Positions 1 to 8,468 of a stretch of DNA of 35,562 bases are shown here, one piece after another (position 1 is the first letter of the stretch; each line of letters opens with the position of its first letter). The stretch comes from Candidatus Tanganyikabacteria bacterium (lineage in GTDB: Bacteria; Cyanobacteriota; Sericytochromatia; S15B-MN24; VGJW01). The position numbers were made by a program, and so were the translations under genes. The stretch is taken from contig VGJY01000019.1 in assembly GCA_016867235.1 (NCBI GenBank), positions 1-35,562 on the forward strand, read 5' to 3'. The notes under the pieces were generated by a model. It worked only from the letters and a program-made list of their open reading frames with translations, was not told where the DNA came from and made no database searches.

Positions 1-1848
1 GGACCAGGCGGTCCCAGGCCGCCCGGCCCCCCGGGCGCTACCGGTCCGCGGCCTCCCGGCCCGCCGGGCGCCCAGGCTCCCGGTAGGCCCGCCGACCCTG
101 CCGCCGCCGTGGGCGACGGCAAGGGCCCGATCAAGAAGATGCGCCTGGGCGAGTGGCTCAGCTCGCTCGGCCTGATCTCGCAGTTCCAGCTCTCGGAAGC
201 CTTGACCATCCAGGTCGAGACCGGGCGCAAGCTCGGCGAGATCCTGGTGACCAAGGGCTACGTCAACGAGAAGGAACTCGACGACATCCTCAAGCTCCAG
301 GAATCGCTGGGCTCCAAGAACACCCTGACCGAATTCTCGGTCGAGGACGCCCTGATCAACCTGGTCCCGAACAACTTCGCCAAGCAGAACCTGACCGTGC
401 CGCTGGTCAAGGTCGGACGGCGCCTGGTGGTCGGCATGACCTCGGCCAACGACGTCAAGACGCTGGACACGCTGTCGCTCCTGACCGGCTACCTCGTCGT
501 GCCCGTGACCTTCCGGAAAGAGGACATCGAGCAGGCGATCGAGAAGTTCTACGAGAAGAAGGCGGCAGCCCACAAGGAAACCATCGAAAAGGCCGTCAAG
601 GCGTCCGCCGGGAGCGAAGACAAGACGATATCGGCGCTCCGCCGGGTGGAAGACCTTTCGGCGGCGGCCGGCGACAACGACGCCCCGATCATCGAACTGG
701 TCAACTCGGTCCTCAACGACGCCGTCGAACGCGGCGCGTCGGACTTGCACCTCGAGCCCCGGGAAATGCACCTCGAAGCGCGGTTCCGGCTCGACGGCGT
801 CTTGACGAAGGTCCTCGAGATTCCGAAGGCCATCGAGCCGTCGGTCACGACGCGCTTCAAGGTCCTGTCGAACATGAACATCACCGAGAAGCGCCGACCC
901 CAGGACGGCCGCTTCACGGTCAAATCCCGGTCGGGAGACAAGATCGACTTCCGCGTCTCGTGCATCGCGACCCACTGGGGCGAGAAGCTGTGCTTGCGCT
1001 TGTTGCGCCCGATGACCCTGTCACTGGGCCTCGACCACCTGGGCTTCGAACCGCAGGATCTCGAGAAGTTCACGCGCCTGCTCCACGCTCCGGCCGGCAT
1101 CATCCTGGTCACCGGCCCGACCGGCTCGGGCAAGACCTCGACGCTGTATGCCAGCCTGGGGATGATGGACAAGGACACCGACTCCATCATCACCATCGAG
1201 GACCCGGTCGAGTATCCCGTCGACGGCATCTGCCAGATCCAGGTGAATCCCAAGATCGATCTCACGTTCTCGTCGGCGCTGCGTACCATCCTCCGCCAGG
1301 ACCCCGACGTCATCATGGTCGGGGAAATCCGCGACTACGAGACGCTCGAGACGGCCACCAACGCCGCCATGACCGGCCACCTGGTCTTGTCCACCCTGCA
1401 CACCAATGACGCCGTCTCCACGGTCAACCGCATGGTGGACATGGGCATCCCGCCGTACATGGTCTCGGCTACCGTGGCCGGCGTCATCGCGCAACGCCTG
1501 GTGCGGCGCATTTGCTCCCGCTGCAAGGTGGAGTACGAGGCGACTCTCGAAGAGAAGATCTTCCTGCGAGCCAAGGAAGAGGAGCAGTTGATCCTCGCGA
1601 AGGGCGAAGGCTGCGAGTTCTGCAACCAGACCGGCTACAAGGGCCAGGTCGCCATCTTCGAGGTCCTGGTGATGAACCGGAAGATGCAGGCCCTCATCAA
1701 CAAGGGCGAATCGATGCTGGCCCTGGCCGAGGCGGCCAGACAAGCCGGCATGACGACCTTGCTCGAGGACGGCAAGCGCAAGGTGCTCAAGAAGTTGACC
1801 ACCATCCCGGAAGTCACGCGTATTTGCGGGTATGGGGGAGACGATTGA
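1..1848 (+). CDS. GspE/PilB-family secretion/pilus assembly ATPase (5' end outside window)
   Basis: This is a hexameric ATPase of the type II secretion/type IV pilus family, which powers pseudopilus or pilus assembly from the cytoplasmic side. The order is a Pro/Gly-rich linker (bases 1-108), an MshEN/GspE N-terminal domain starting near KMRLGEWLSSLGLIS, and the T2SSE ATPase domain. Walker A is GPTGSGKTSTLYA near base 1114, followed by an Asp box (ITIEDPVEYP), a Walker B region (DPDVIMVGEIRD) and a His box (GHLVLSTLHTNDA). A zinc-type four-cysteine motif (CSRC, then CEFCNQTGYKGQ) follows at about 1513-1640. The frame is open to base 1, so the GTG at 109 and ATG at 139 are probably internal. 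No other pilus or secretion gene is in view, so PilB and GspE cannot be separated. Confidence 0.93.
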   Translation, partial: GPGGPRPPGPPGATGPRPPGPPGAQAPGRPADPAAAVGDGKGPIKKMRLGEWLSSLGLISQFQLSEALTIQVETGRKLGEILVTKGYVNEKELDDILKLQESLGSKNTLTEFSVEDALINLVPNNFAKQNLTVPLVKVGRRLVVGMTSANDVKTLDTLSLLTGYLVVPVTFRKEDIEQAIEKFYEKKAAAHKETIEKAVKASAGSEDKTISALRRVEDLSAAAGDNDAPIIELVNSVLNDAVERGASDLHLEPREMHLEARFRLDGVLTKVLEIPKAIEPSVTTRFKVLSNMNITEKRRPQDGRFTVKSRSGDKIDFRVSCIATHWGEKLCLRLLRPMTLSLGLDHLGFEPQDLEKFTRLLHAPAGIILVTGPTGSGKTSTLYASLGMMDKDTDSIITIEDPVEYPVDGICQIQVNPKIDLTFSSALRTILRQDPDVIMVGEIRDYETLETATNAAMTGHLVLSTLHTNDAVSTVNRMVDMGIPPYMVSATVAGVIAQRLVRRICSRCKVEYEATLEEKIFLRAKEEEQLILAKGEGCEFCNQTGYKGQVAIFEVLVMNRKMQALINKGESMLALAEAARQAGMTTLLEDGKRKVLKKLTTIPEVTRICGYGGDD

Positions 1849-1861
1849 ACCGCAAGACTGA

Positions 1862-2803
1862 TTGCTCGGCGTAAGAGAAGACTGCCGCTGGGTCGCGACG
1901 AACGCCACCCAGGTCCGCATCGACCCGGAGGCCCTGGCCGCCCTCGCCGAAGAGATCCTCCGCGGCGACATCCCCGCGGCACCGGCCTGGGACACGTCGA
2001 TCCACTGGACGTGCCCCGATCCCGACCGGGTGGCCAACTACGTGCTGGTGCTAGACGCCCTCAACTTCTGTTTCTGGGGCGATCCGAAGTGGAAAATCTC
2101 CTACCAGGGGCGGGTGCTGGATGGCTACTTCGCCGAGGCGGCCGCCCTGAAGCGGGCGATCGAGGACGGCTTCGACCTGACCGACGCCCGGGTGATGGCG
2201 GGAGCCACCCTGGATGATCTGCGGCAGGTATTCCGCGGAGAAGGGGAAATCCCGTGGCTTGGCAAACGGGTGGATCACCTGCGTGAAGCCGGCGAGGTGT
2301 TGCTGAGATCATTTGGCGGGCAGTTCTCGACCTATCTGCGGGAAGCGAGTGAGCCCGCAGTCCGCACGGTGCAACGACTTGTAGAGTGCTTTCCCTCCTT
2401 CGACGACGTGGCCACCTACCGCGGGAGGCGAATTCAACTCTACAAACGGGCGCAGATCCTCATCGTCGACCTCATGGCCGCCCTGCCAGATCAGCCGTGG
2501 ACCCGTTTTGCAGGTTTGGAGGATCTGACGGCGTTTGCAGACTACAAGGTCCCGCAGGTCCTCCGCGAGAAGGGCGTGCTCGCATACTCGGAGCCATTGG
2601 CCGGGCAGGTGGACGCACTTGTAGAGATCCCGGCGGGCAGCGAACCCGAGGTCGAGCTACGGGCGGCCACGGTCGTGGCCGTCGCGGATCTGGCCGCCGC
2701 CGTCGGCCTGCGGGAGGTCGACCTCGACGGGAGGATCTGGCACCTGGGCCAGACCATGGCGTTCCGTCACCCCTATCACCGGACCCGAACCGTGTTCTAC
2801 TGA
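1862..2803 (+). CDS. Queuosine 5'-phosphate N-glycosylase/hydrolase (DUF2419, Qng1-like)
   Basis: This belongs to the queuosine salvage family (Pfam Q_salvage, formerly DUF2419), which releases queuine base from queuosine 5'-phosphate for reuse in tRNA modification. Family hallmarks visible are VREDCRWVA at the N-terminus, LDALNFCFWGD, the FADYKVPQVLREKGVLAYS block, EVELRAATVVAV, and a C-terminal DGRIWHLGQ...PYHRTRTVFY. The length of 313 residues is usual for the family. The TTG at 1862 is the first possible start, because an in-frame TGA lies immediately before it at 1859-1861. It begins 13 bases after gspE and ends 5 bases before the next gene, suggesting co-transcription. No queuine transporter or tgt gene is present in the window. 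Confidence 0.88.
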   Translation: MLGVREDCRWVATNATQVRIDPEALAALAEEILRGDIPAAPAWDTSIHWTCPDPDRVANYVLVLDALNFCFWGDPKWKISYQGRVLDGYFAEAAALKRAIEDGFDLTDARVMAGATLDDLRQVFRGEGEIPWLGKRVDHLREAGEVLLRSFGGQFSTYLREASEPAVRTVQRLVECFPSFDDVATYRGRRIQLYKRAQILIVDLMAALPDQPWTRFAGLEDLTAFADYKVPQVLREKGVLAYSEPLAGQVDALVEIPAGSEPEVELRAATVVAVADLAAAVGLREVDLDGRIWHLGQTMAFRHPYHRTRTVFY

Positions 2804-2808
2804 TCGTC

Positions 2809-4440
2809 ATGCGCGCATGGCCTGCCTGCTTGCTCTTGGTCCTCGCGGCCGGCGGCGCGCCGGCGGCCGCGGCCTCGCAGATCCGCTTCCCGGACGAGCC
2901 GGAATGCCCCGAAGGCGCGTCCATCGCGGGGGCGCCCCCGCCCGCGGGCCGGGAGCGATACTGCCGGAAGATGGGCCCCACCGGGGCCGAGATCCGGCAT
3001 GGCGCCTTCCGGGCGTGGTACTCCAACGGGCAGGCCGCGGCCGAGGGGGAGTACCGGGACGGCCTGCGGGAGGGCCCGTGGCGGCGGTGGTGGGACAACG
3101 GCCAGCCATTCGAGCGCATCGCCTTTCGCGCCGGGAAGGTGGAGGGCGCCTACCGCTCCTGGTACCGGGCCGGCCAGGCGTCGGCGTCCGGGACCTACCG
3201 CTCCGACTGGCCGGATGGCCCCTGGCTGTGGTGGCACGAGAGCGGGAAGCCGGCCGCGCGGGGCTCGTACGACGACGGACTCCAGGCCGGCGACTGGCAC
3301 TACTGGCGGGAAGACGGGGCGTTTCTGGCCTCGGGTTCTTACGTGACGGGCCTGATGGATCCCCTCGCGGTTCCCGTGCCCGGCAACCTACCGGGAGGCG
3401 AGGCGAAAGCCGCCCGGGTCCTGGTCGATCCCCGGATCGAATTGATCTCGGCGGCGCTGTCGTTGACCAACTGGCCGAACCTTGGCCCGTGGAATACCGG
3501 GGAGACGCGGTATGCCCGCGAAGTGGCGGAACACTTCCGCCCGCATCGGGACCACGCCGCGATACGGCTGCTCGACGCGATGGTCGGCGCCGGCTTCACC
3601 TTCGACGTGCCGCTCCGCTGGATCGCCCACTACGGCGATCTGCCCGCTCTTGCCCAGGAAGCGCCCTTCGAGCCCTACATGCTTCGGCGGGCGAGCGCGC
3701 AGGAAATGCGCGACCTCGCCGCGGCCCTTCGGGACCTGGCCAGAAGATCGGACTTTCTACGCTTCTTCGCGGCGCACCGGCGCGACTACGAACGGCTGAC
3801 CGACGAGTACCGCGAAGAGGCCGCACCCCATCTCGGCCTGCCCGGTGAACTCGAGCGCTACTTCGGGGAGCGGCGGCGGGCGTACTCGATCGTGATCGCG
3901 CCGCAGCTAGGCGGGAGGAGCTACGGCTTCTGGTTCGGAGAAGGCGATGGCGCCCAGGTCTACGCGGTCGGCCCGCCGGACCGGGTGGCTGGCGGCGACC
4001 CCGGCTTCGATCGCCGGGCGATTTCCTCCACGCTCTTCCGCGAGTTCAATCGCTCCTTCGTGGAGGGGGCGATCCAGGACGCGTACCGCGAAGACCTCCG
4101 ACCCGACCTTTTCCGGCTGGTGAAGCCCGACATGGACGATCTGGGCTTTCCGACCTGGCGCTGGGCGCTGGTCGAGATGGCCGTGCGCGCGTGCGAGATC
4201 CGGCTGCTTCAAAACGCCGGGCGCCGCGATGAGGCCCGCGAACGGCTCCGCGAGGGCGTCCAGGGCGAGCGCTTCCTGTGGCTGCCCTACGCGGTCGAGC
4301 GCCTCTCCGAGTACGAGCGGCAGCGCGATCGCTACCCGACATTCCGCGCCTTCGCGCCCCGCTTCCTGGAATCTCTCGACGCGGCGGATCCCCTGGTGAT
4401 CGGCGGGCGGCCCATGTTCCTGATCCGGCGCAAGGTGTAA
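2809..4440 (+). CDS. Secreted MORN-repeat protein with DUF4932-like C-terminal domain
   Basis: The 543-residue product starts with a signal peptide (MRAWPACLLLVLAAG then an Ala-rich cleavage region near residue 22). Residues about 60-185 hold roughly five MORN-2/YwqK-type repeats of about 23 residues with the pattern G-x-W-x-x-W-x-x-x-G-x-x. The remainder, beginning VDPRIELISAALSLTNW, resembles DUF4932: a Y-x-x-x-V-x-x-HF-x-x-x-x-DH-A motif and later a TLFREFNRSFVE segment. In DUF4932 relatives the matching place, as I recall it, reads HEF-x-HSF and looks like a metal site; here both histidines are replaced by Arg. The role is unknown. The ATG at 2809 is chosen because the signal peptide follows it directly. 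The gene sits between qng1 and hisZ (11-base gap), probably within one operon. Confidence 0.75.
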   Translation: MRAWPACLLLVLAAGGAPAAAASQIRFPDEPECPEGASIAGAPPPAGRERYCRKMGPTGAEIRHGAFRAWYSNGQAAAEGEYRDGLREGPWRRWWDNGQPFERIAFRAGKVEGAYRSWYRAGQASASGTYRSDWPDGPWLWWHESGKPAARGSYDDGLQAGDWHYWREDGAFLASGSYVTGLMDPLAVPVPGNLPGGEAKAARVLVDPRIELISAALSLTNWPNLGPWNTGETRYAREVAEHFRPHRDHAAIRLLDAMVGAGFTFDVPLRWIAHYGDLPALAQEAPFEPYMLRRASAQEMRDLAAALRDLARRSDFLRFFAAHRRDYERLTDEYREEAAPHLGLPGELERYFGERRRAYSIVIAPQLGGRSYGFWFGEGDGAQVYAVGPPDRVAGGDPGFDRRAISSTLFREFNRSFVEGAIQDAYREDLRPDLFRLVKPDMDDLGFPTWRWALVEMAVRACEIRLLQNAGRRDEARERLREGVQGERFLWLPYAVERLSEYERQRDRYPTFRAFAPRFLESLDAADPLVIGGRPMFLIRRKV

Positions 4441-4451
4441 TCTGGCCAGTC

Positions 4452-5462
4452 ATGGCACCGCTCCTCGCTCGCGTACCGCCCGGGGTCCAGACCTTCTTCG
4501 ACGACGACGTGCATCGCCGCAGGCAAACTGAAGCCGCCATCCTGGACGTGTTTGGCGGCTGGAGCTACGAGGAGATCTGGCTCCCGGCCTTCGACTACCT
4601 GGATCTCTTCTCGAGCGGGATGGGGGCCTGGCTACCCGAGCGCACCTACAAGTTCATCGACCGGGACGGGCACCTGCTCGCGCTCCGGCCGGATCTGACG
4701 AGCCTGGTGGCGCGGACGGTCGCCACGCGCTTCGGCGATCGCCGGCGGCCCGTTCGCCTGTGTTACTCGGGCGAGGTCTTTCGCTACGACGCGCCGCAGC
4801 ATGGTCGAAAGCACGATCTCCATCAGCTGGGCATCGAGTTGTTCGGCTCCGCCGACCTCCGGGCGGATCTCGAAGTCCTGCTGGTCGGCCTGGAAGCCAT
4901 GCGCGCCGTGGGGATCGATCGGCCGCTGGTGACGCTCTCACACGCGGGCTTCCACCGCGCGCTCCTCGAAGACCGGCCCGCCGAGGAGGGAGAGACGCTG
5001 CTGGCAGCCTGGCGGCGCCGGGCGCCCGGCACCCTGCCGGATCTCGCGGGGACCGCGGGCCTCGCCCGCGCGCGTTCCCTCACCGACCACCCCGCGGCGC
5101 TGGCCGCCGTGTCCCAGCTTGAAGAGGCGCTTGCGCTCGCCGGCGATCTGGGCCTGGGAGACGCCCTGCAAGTCGATCTGGGGGAAGTCGCGGCCATGGC
5201 CTACTACACGGGCATGACCTTTCGCGCGTATGCCCCGGGGTACCCGGCCGAAATCGGCAGCGGGGGGAGGTACGACGCGCTCCTGGGAGCGCTGGGCCGG
5301 CCCGAACCGGCCGTCGGCATGGTGCTGTACCGCGAGGCGTTGCTGGCGGCGGGACGCCGCGAGGCCGCGGCCTCCGCCGCCCCGGCGCTCGCGGTGTCCG
5401 GGCTCCGGGAGGCCCTGGCGGCGCGATCCCTCGGGCGGCGCGTCCGGCTGGCCGATGCCTGA
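4452..5462 (+). CDS. hisZ: ATP phosphoribosyltransferase regulatory subunit HisZ
   Basis: This is a histidyl-tRNA-synthetase-like regulatory partner of short-form HisG, and together they carry out the first step of histidine synthesis. HisRS-type blocks are visible: LALRPDLTSLVARTVA (motif 2 region), MAYYTGMTFRAYAPG, and EIGSGGRYDALLGALG (motif 3-like). At 336 residues it has no C-terminal anticodon-binding domain, which argues against a true histidyl-tRNA synthetase. Its coupling to hisG (8-base overlap) supports the HisZ call. The ATG at 4452 gives the expected N-terminus (PPGVQTFFDDD). It opens the plus-strand half of the split his cluster. Confidence 0.95.
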   Translation: MAPLLARVPPGVQTFFDDDVHRRRQTEAAILDVFGGWSYEEIWLPAFDYLDLFSSGMGAWLPERTYKFIDRDGHLLALRPDLTSLVARTVATRFGDRRRPVRLCYSGEVFRYDAPQHGRKHDLHQLGIELFGSADLRADLEVLLVGLEAMRAVGIDRPLVTLSHAGFHRALLEDRPAEEGETLLAAWRRRAPGTLPDLAGTAGLARARSLTDHPAALAAVSQLEEALALAGDLGLGDALQVDLGEVAAMAYYTGMTFRAYAPGYPAEIGSGGRYDALLGALGRPEPAVGMVLYREALLAAGRREAAASAAPALAVSGLREALAARSLGRRVRLADA

Positions 5463-6087
5463 GCTCGTGGTCGCCCTGGCCAAGGGCCGCCTCATGGATC
5501 GGGCGGTGGCGGTCCTCGGTGCCGCCGGCATCGTCTTCGACGGCCTCGATTCGCGGCGTCTGCGCGTGCGGGGCGGCGCCTACGAATTCTTGCTGGTCAA
5601 GCCGCTCGACGTGCCTACCTACGTCGCACATGGCGCGGCCGATGCCGGCCTGTGCGGGAGCGACGTCCTGGCCGAGTCCGGTGCCGACGTGTTCGAGCCG
5701 CTCGACCTGGGCATTTCGCGCTGCCGCCTGGTGGTCGCGGGCAAGCGGGGCACCGGAACCGAAGGGTACCTCGGAGGCTCGGTCGTGCGCGTCGCCACCA
5801 AGTACCCCCGAACGACCGAACGCTTCTTCCACGATCGCGGCGTGCCCGTCGAACTCGTGCATCTGGCCGGATCGGTGGAACTGGCTCCCCTGGTGGGCCT
5901 TGCCGACCACATCGTGGATCTGGTGGAGACCGGCGCCACGCTTCGCGACAACGGGCTCGAGATCCTCGAGACCATCGCCGCGTGCTCCGCGCGCCTGATC
6001 GTCAACCGGGCGAGCTTCACCACGAAACGCGACGCGGTCTCCCGCCTTGTCGCGACCTTCCGGGACGCTTTCGCGGTCGTGACGTGA
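5455..6087 (+). CDS. hisG: ATP phosphoribosyltransferase catalytic subunit, short form HisG
   Basis: It condenses ATP with PRPP to give phosphoribosyl-ATP, the committed histidine step. The 210-residue length is that of the short, HisZ-dependent form, lacking the C-terminal regulatory ACT-like domain. Visible conserved blocks are VVALAKGRLMDRAV at the N-terminus, VPTYVAHGAADAGLCGSDVL, RVATKYPRTTERFF, the PRPP-region LVGLADHIVDLVETGATL and the C-terminal ARLIVNRASF. The ATG at 5455 lies inside the end of hisZ. The stop overlaps the GTG of the next gene by 4 bases (GTGA), so hisZ-hisG-hisDC look translationally coupled. Confidence 0.96.
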   Translation: MPELVVALAKGRLMDRAVAVLGAAGIVFDGLDSRRLRVRGGAYEFLLVKPLDVPTYVAHGAADAGLCGSDVLAESGADVFEPLDLGISRCRLVVAGKRGTGTEGYLGGSVVRVATKYPRTTERFFHDRGVPVELVHLAGSVELAPLVGLADHIVDLVETGATLRDNGLEILETIAACSARLIVNRASFTTKRDAVSRLVATFRDAFAVVT

Positions 6088-8468
6088 CCATCGAACTCGT
6101 CGATCTACGCGCCCGCGCCGATCATCCCCGGCTCGCACTCATCCTCGACCGTCACGCCGCGCTGGATCCTGCCGCCATGCAAGCGGCGGCGGCGATCCTG
6201 GCCGACGTGCGGGCGGAGGGCGACGTGGCCGTCCGGCGCTACTGCGAGCGGTTCGACGGCGGCGCTCCGGCGAACCTGCTCGCGACGAAGGCCCAGATCG
6301 CCGGCCTCGCCGCCGGAGCCGCGCCGGCCCTGCGAGTCGCTCTGGCCACGGCGATCCGCAACATCCGCGCCTTCCACGCGCGCCAGACCCAGGCCGACTG
6401 GTCGTTTCCGCGCTCGCCGGGAGTCATGCTCGGGATGCGGGTGCGCCCCCTGGACGCGGTGGGGGTGTACGTCCCGGGCGGCAAGGCGGCGTACCCGTCG
6501 ACCGTCGCGATGAACATCGTGCCGGCGCAGGTGGCCGGGGTCCGGCGCATCGCGGTGGCCACCCCGGCGCCCTCCTTTTTCGCGAATCCGGCGATCGCAT
6601 GCGCCCTGGATATGCTGGGCGTATCCGAGGTGTATCTGGCCGGCGGCGCGCAAGCGATCGGCGCCCTTGCATTCGGCACCGCCTCGCTCCCGCGCGTGGA
6701 CAAGATCGTCGGTCCGGGCAACGCGTACGTGGCAGCCGCCAAGCGCCAGGTATTCGGCCACGTGGCGATCGACTCCATCGCCGGCCCCTCCGAAGTGGTC
6801 GTGATCGCCGACGCGAGCGCAAATCCGGCGTGGATCGCGGCCGATCTCCTGTCGCAGGCCGAGCATGACGAGGCGGCTTCGGCCATCGCCGTGACGTGGG
6901 AGGAAGCGGTGGCCGAGGCCGTCGCGACCGAGGTCTCGCGCCAGTTGCCAGGCCTCGCCCGGGCGGCCATCGCCGCCGAATCGCTCGCCAGGTACGGCGC
7001 GGTCGTCCTGGTGGCCGACGCCGCAGCCGCCCTGGATCTGATTGCGCGTCTCGCGCCGGAGCACGTCGAACTCATGGTCGCCGATCCCGCGGGCATGGCG
7101 GCGCGGGTCGGGCCGGCCGGAGCGCTCTTCCTCGGGCCCTACACGGCCGAAGTGGTGGGAGACTACCTCGCGGGTCCGAACCATGTCCTCCCCACGCACG
7201 GCACCGCCCGCTTCGCTTCGCCGCTCGGGGTGTACGACTTCCAGGTGCGCGGCAGCATCCTGCAATACGATCGGGAGGCCTTCCTGGCCGAGGCCGAAAT
7301 CATCGCGACCCTGGCCGACGCCGAGGGCCTCGGGGCGCATGCCGCCGCCGCCCGCATCCGCATTGCCGGCGAGGCCCGCGGCGGCGCCGGCCAGGTCGAT
7401 CCGGTCGCCTTCGTGAAGCCTGCCGTCCGCTCCCTGGCCGCCTACCACCTGGAGCCGCACCGGGCGCCGGTCAAGCTCAACCAGAACGAGAATCCGCACG
7501 ACCTGCCGGACGATATCAAGCGCGAAGTACTCGCTCGCCTGGCGGAGCGCCCGTGGTGCAGGTACCCCGATTTCGTGCCCGCGGCGCTGCGGTCCGCGCT
7601 GGCGGCCCACGTCGGCTGGGGGGCCGACGGGATCCTGGTGGGCAACGGCTCCAACGAGTTGATCCAGGCCCTCCTGGCCGTCGCCGTGGCGCCCGGCACA
7701 CGGGTGGCCACGCTCGATCCGACGTTTTCCCTTTATGGCCTGCTGGTCGGGGTCTTCGGCGGACGGCTGCACAAGGTGCCTCTCCGCGCCGACCTCGCTT
7801 TCGACATGCCTGCGCTCGCCGGAGCGGTGGAGGAGGCCGACGTCACCATCGTGTGCTCGCCCAACAATCCGACCGGCCGCCAGTTGCCGCGCGCCGATCT
7901 GCTCGCGTTGCTCGCTCGGGCCCGCGGCCTGGTCGTCCTGGATGAAGCCTACGTCGAGTTCGCGCCCGACTGCTTGACCGACCTGGTACCGCGCTTTCGC
8001 AACCTGGTCGTGCTCAGGACTTTCTCCAAGGCTCTGGCGATGGCGGGCTTGCGGGTCGGCTACCTTGTGGGCGATCCGGCCCTCGTGGCCGAGATCGCCA
8101 AGGCGAAGCTCCCGTACAACCTCAACGTCTTCTCGACGACCGCGGCCGAGGTCGCTCTCGAACGGATCGACCGCCTCCAGGCGGCCATCGCGACCCTGAA
8201 GGCCGAACGTGAGCGAATGGCGGCCGCGCTCGGCGCCTTGCCAGGGTTCCAGCCGCAGCCGACCGACGCGAACTTCATGCTGGTCGAGACCGACCGCGAC
8301 CCGCGCCAAGTTTTCGAGGCCCTGCTGGCCCGCGGCGTCCTGGTCCGCGACGTCTCGGCCCACCCTGCGCTTTCCCGGTACTTCCGGTGCAACGTGGGGA
8401 CCCCCGATGAGAACGACCGGTTCCTAGACGCGCTTGCTCTCGCCGGGAACGCGCCCGGACTGGCCTAG
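6084..8468 (+). CDS. hisDC: Bifunctional HisD-HisC fusion: histidinol dehydrogenase / histidinol-phosphate aminotransferase
   Basis: One open frame of 794 residues joins two histidine enzymes. Residues 1 to about 427 are HisD (zinc-dependent oxidation of histidinol to histidine). Catalytic Glu326 and His327 (APEHVEL) and zinc-ligand candidates Gln258, His261, Asp360 and His419 are all present. After a linker of about a dozen residues, from about 440 to the end is HisC, a PLP aminotransferase: KLNQNENPHDLP, the cofactor-binding YVEFAPD region, and the Schiff-base lysine Lys649 in RTFSKALAMAGLRVGY. No stop or frame change lies between the parts; the only plausible internal start is a GTG at the HisC edge (FVKP). 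Steps 7 and 9-10 are thus physically joined, but the phosphatase acting between them is not part of the protein. The 3' end overlaps convergent hisIE by 45 bases. Confidence 0.93.
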   Translation: MTIELVDLRARADHPRLALILDRHAALDPAAMQAAAAILADVRAEGDVAVRRYCERFDGGAPANLLATKAQIAGLAAGAAPALRVALATAIRNIRAFHARQTQADWSFPRSPGVMLGMRVRPLDAVGVYVPGGKAAYPSTVAMNIVPAQVAGVRRIAVATPAPSFFANPAIACALDMLGVSEVYLAGGAQAIGALAFGTASLPRVDKIVGPGNAYVAAAKRQVFGHVAIDSIAGPSEVVVIADASANPAWIAADLLSQAEHDEAASAIAVTWEEAVAEAVATEVSRQLPGLARAAIAAESLARYGAVVLVADAAAALDLIARLAPEHVELMVADPAGMAARVGPAGALFLGPYTAEVVGDYLAGPNHVLPTHGTARFASPLGVYDFQVRGSILQYDREAFLAEAEIIATLADAEGLGAHAAAARIRIAGEARGGAGQVDPVAFVKPAVRSLAAYHLEPHRAPVKLNQNENPHDLPDDIKREVLARLAERPWCRYPDFVPAALRSALAAHVGWGADGILVGNGSNELIQALLAVAVAPGTRVATLDPTFSLYGLLVGVFGGRLHKVPLRADLAFDMPALAGAVEEADVTIVCSPNNPTGRQLPRADLLALLARARGLVVLDEAYVEFAPDCLTDLVPRFRNLVVLRTFSKALAMAGLRVGYLVGDPALVAEIAKAKLPYNLNVFSTTAAEVALERIDRLQAAIATLKAERERMAAALGALPGFQPQPTDANFMLVETDRDPRQVFEALLARGVLVRDVSAHPALSRYFRCNVGTPDENDRFLDALALAGNAPGLA

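Noticed and set aside
109-141. GTG at 109 or ATG at 139 as the start of the GspE/PilB gene
   Set aside because: The frame is open to the window edge and encodes a coherent Pro/Gly-rich linker, so the true start is probably upstream; an upstream stop would reverse this.
4452-5462. Histidyl-tRNA synthetase
   Set aside because: It is too short, lacks an anticodon-binding domain, and is coupled to a short-form hisG.
6105-8363. Long open frame on the minus strand opposite hisDC
   Set aside because: It mirrors a GC-rich gene with clear catalytic motifs on the plus strand and shows no recognisable domain; such antisense frames are expected at this GC content.
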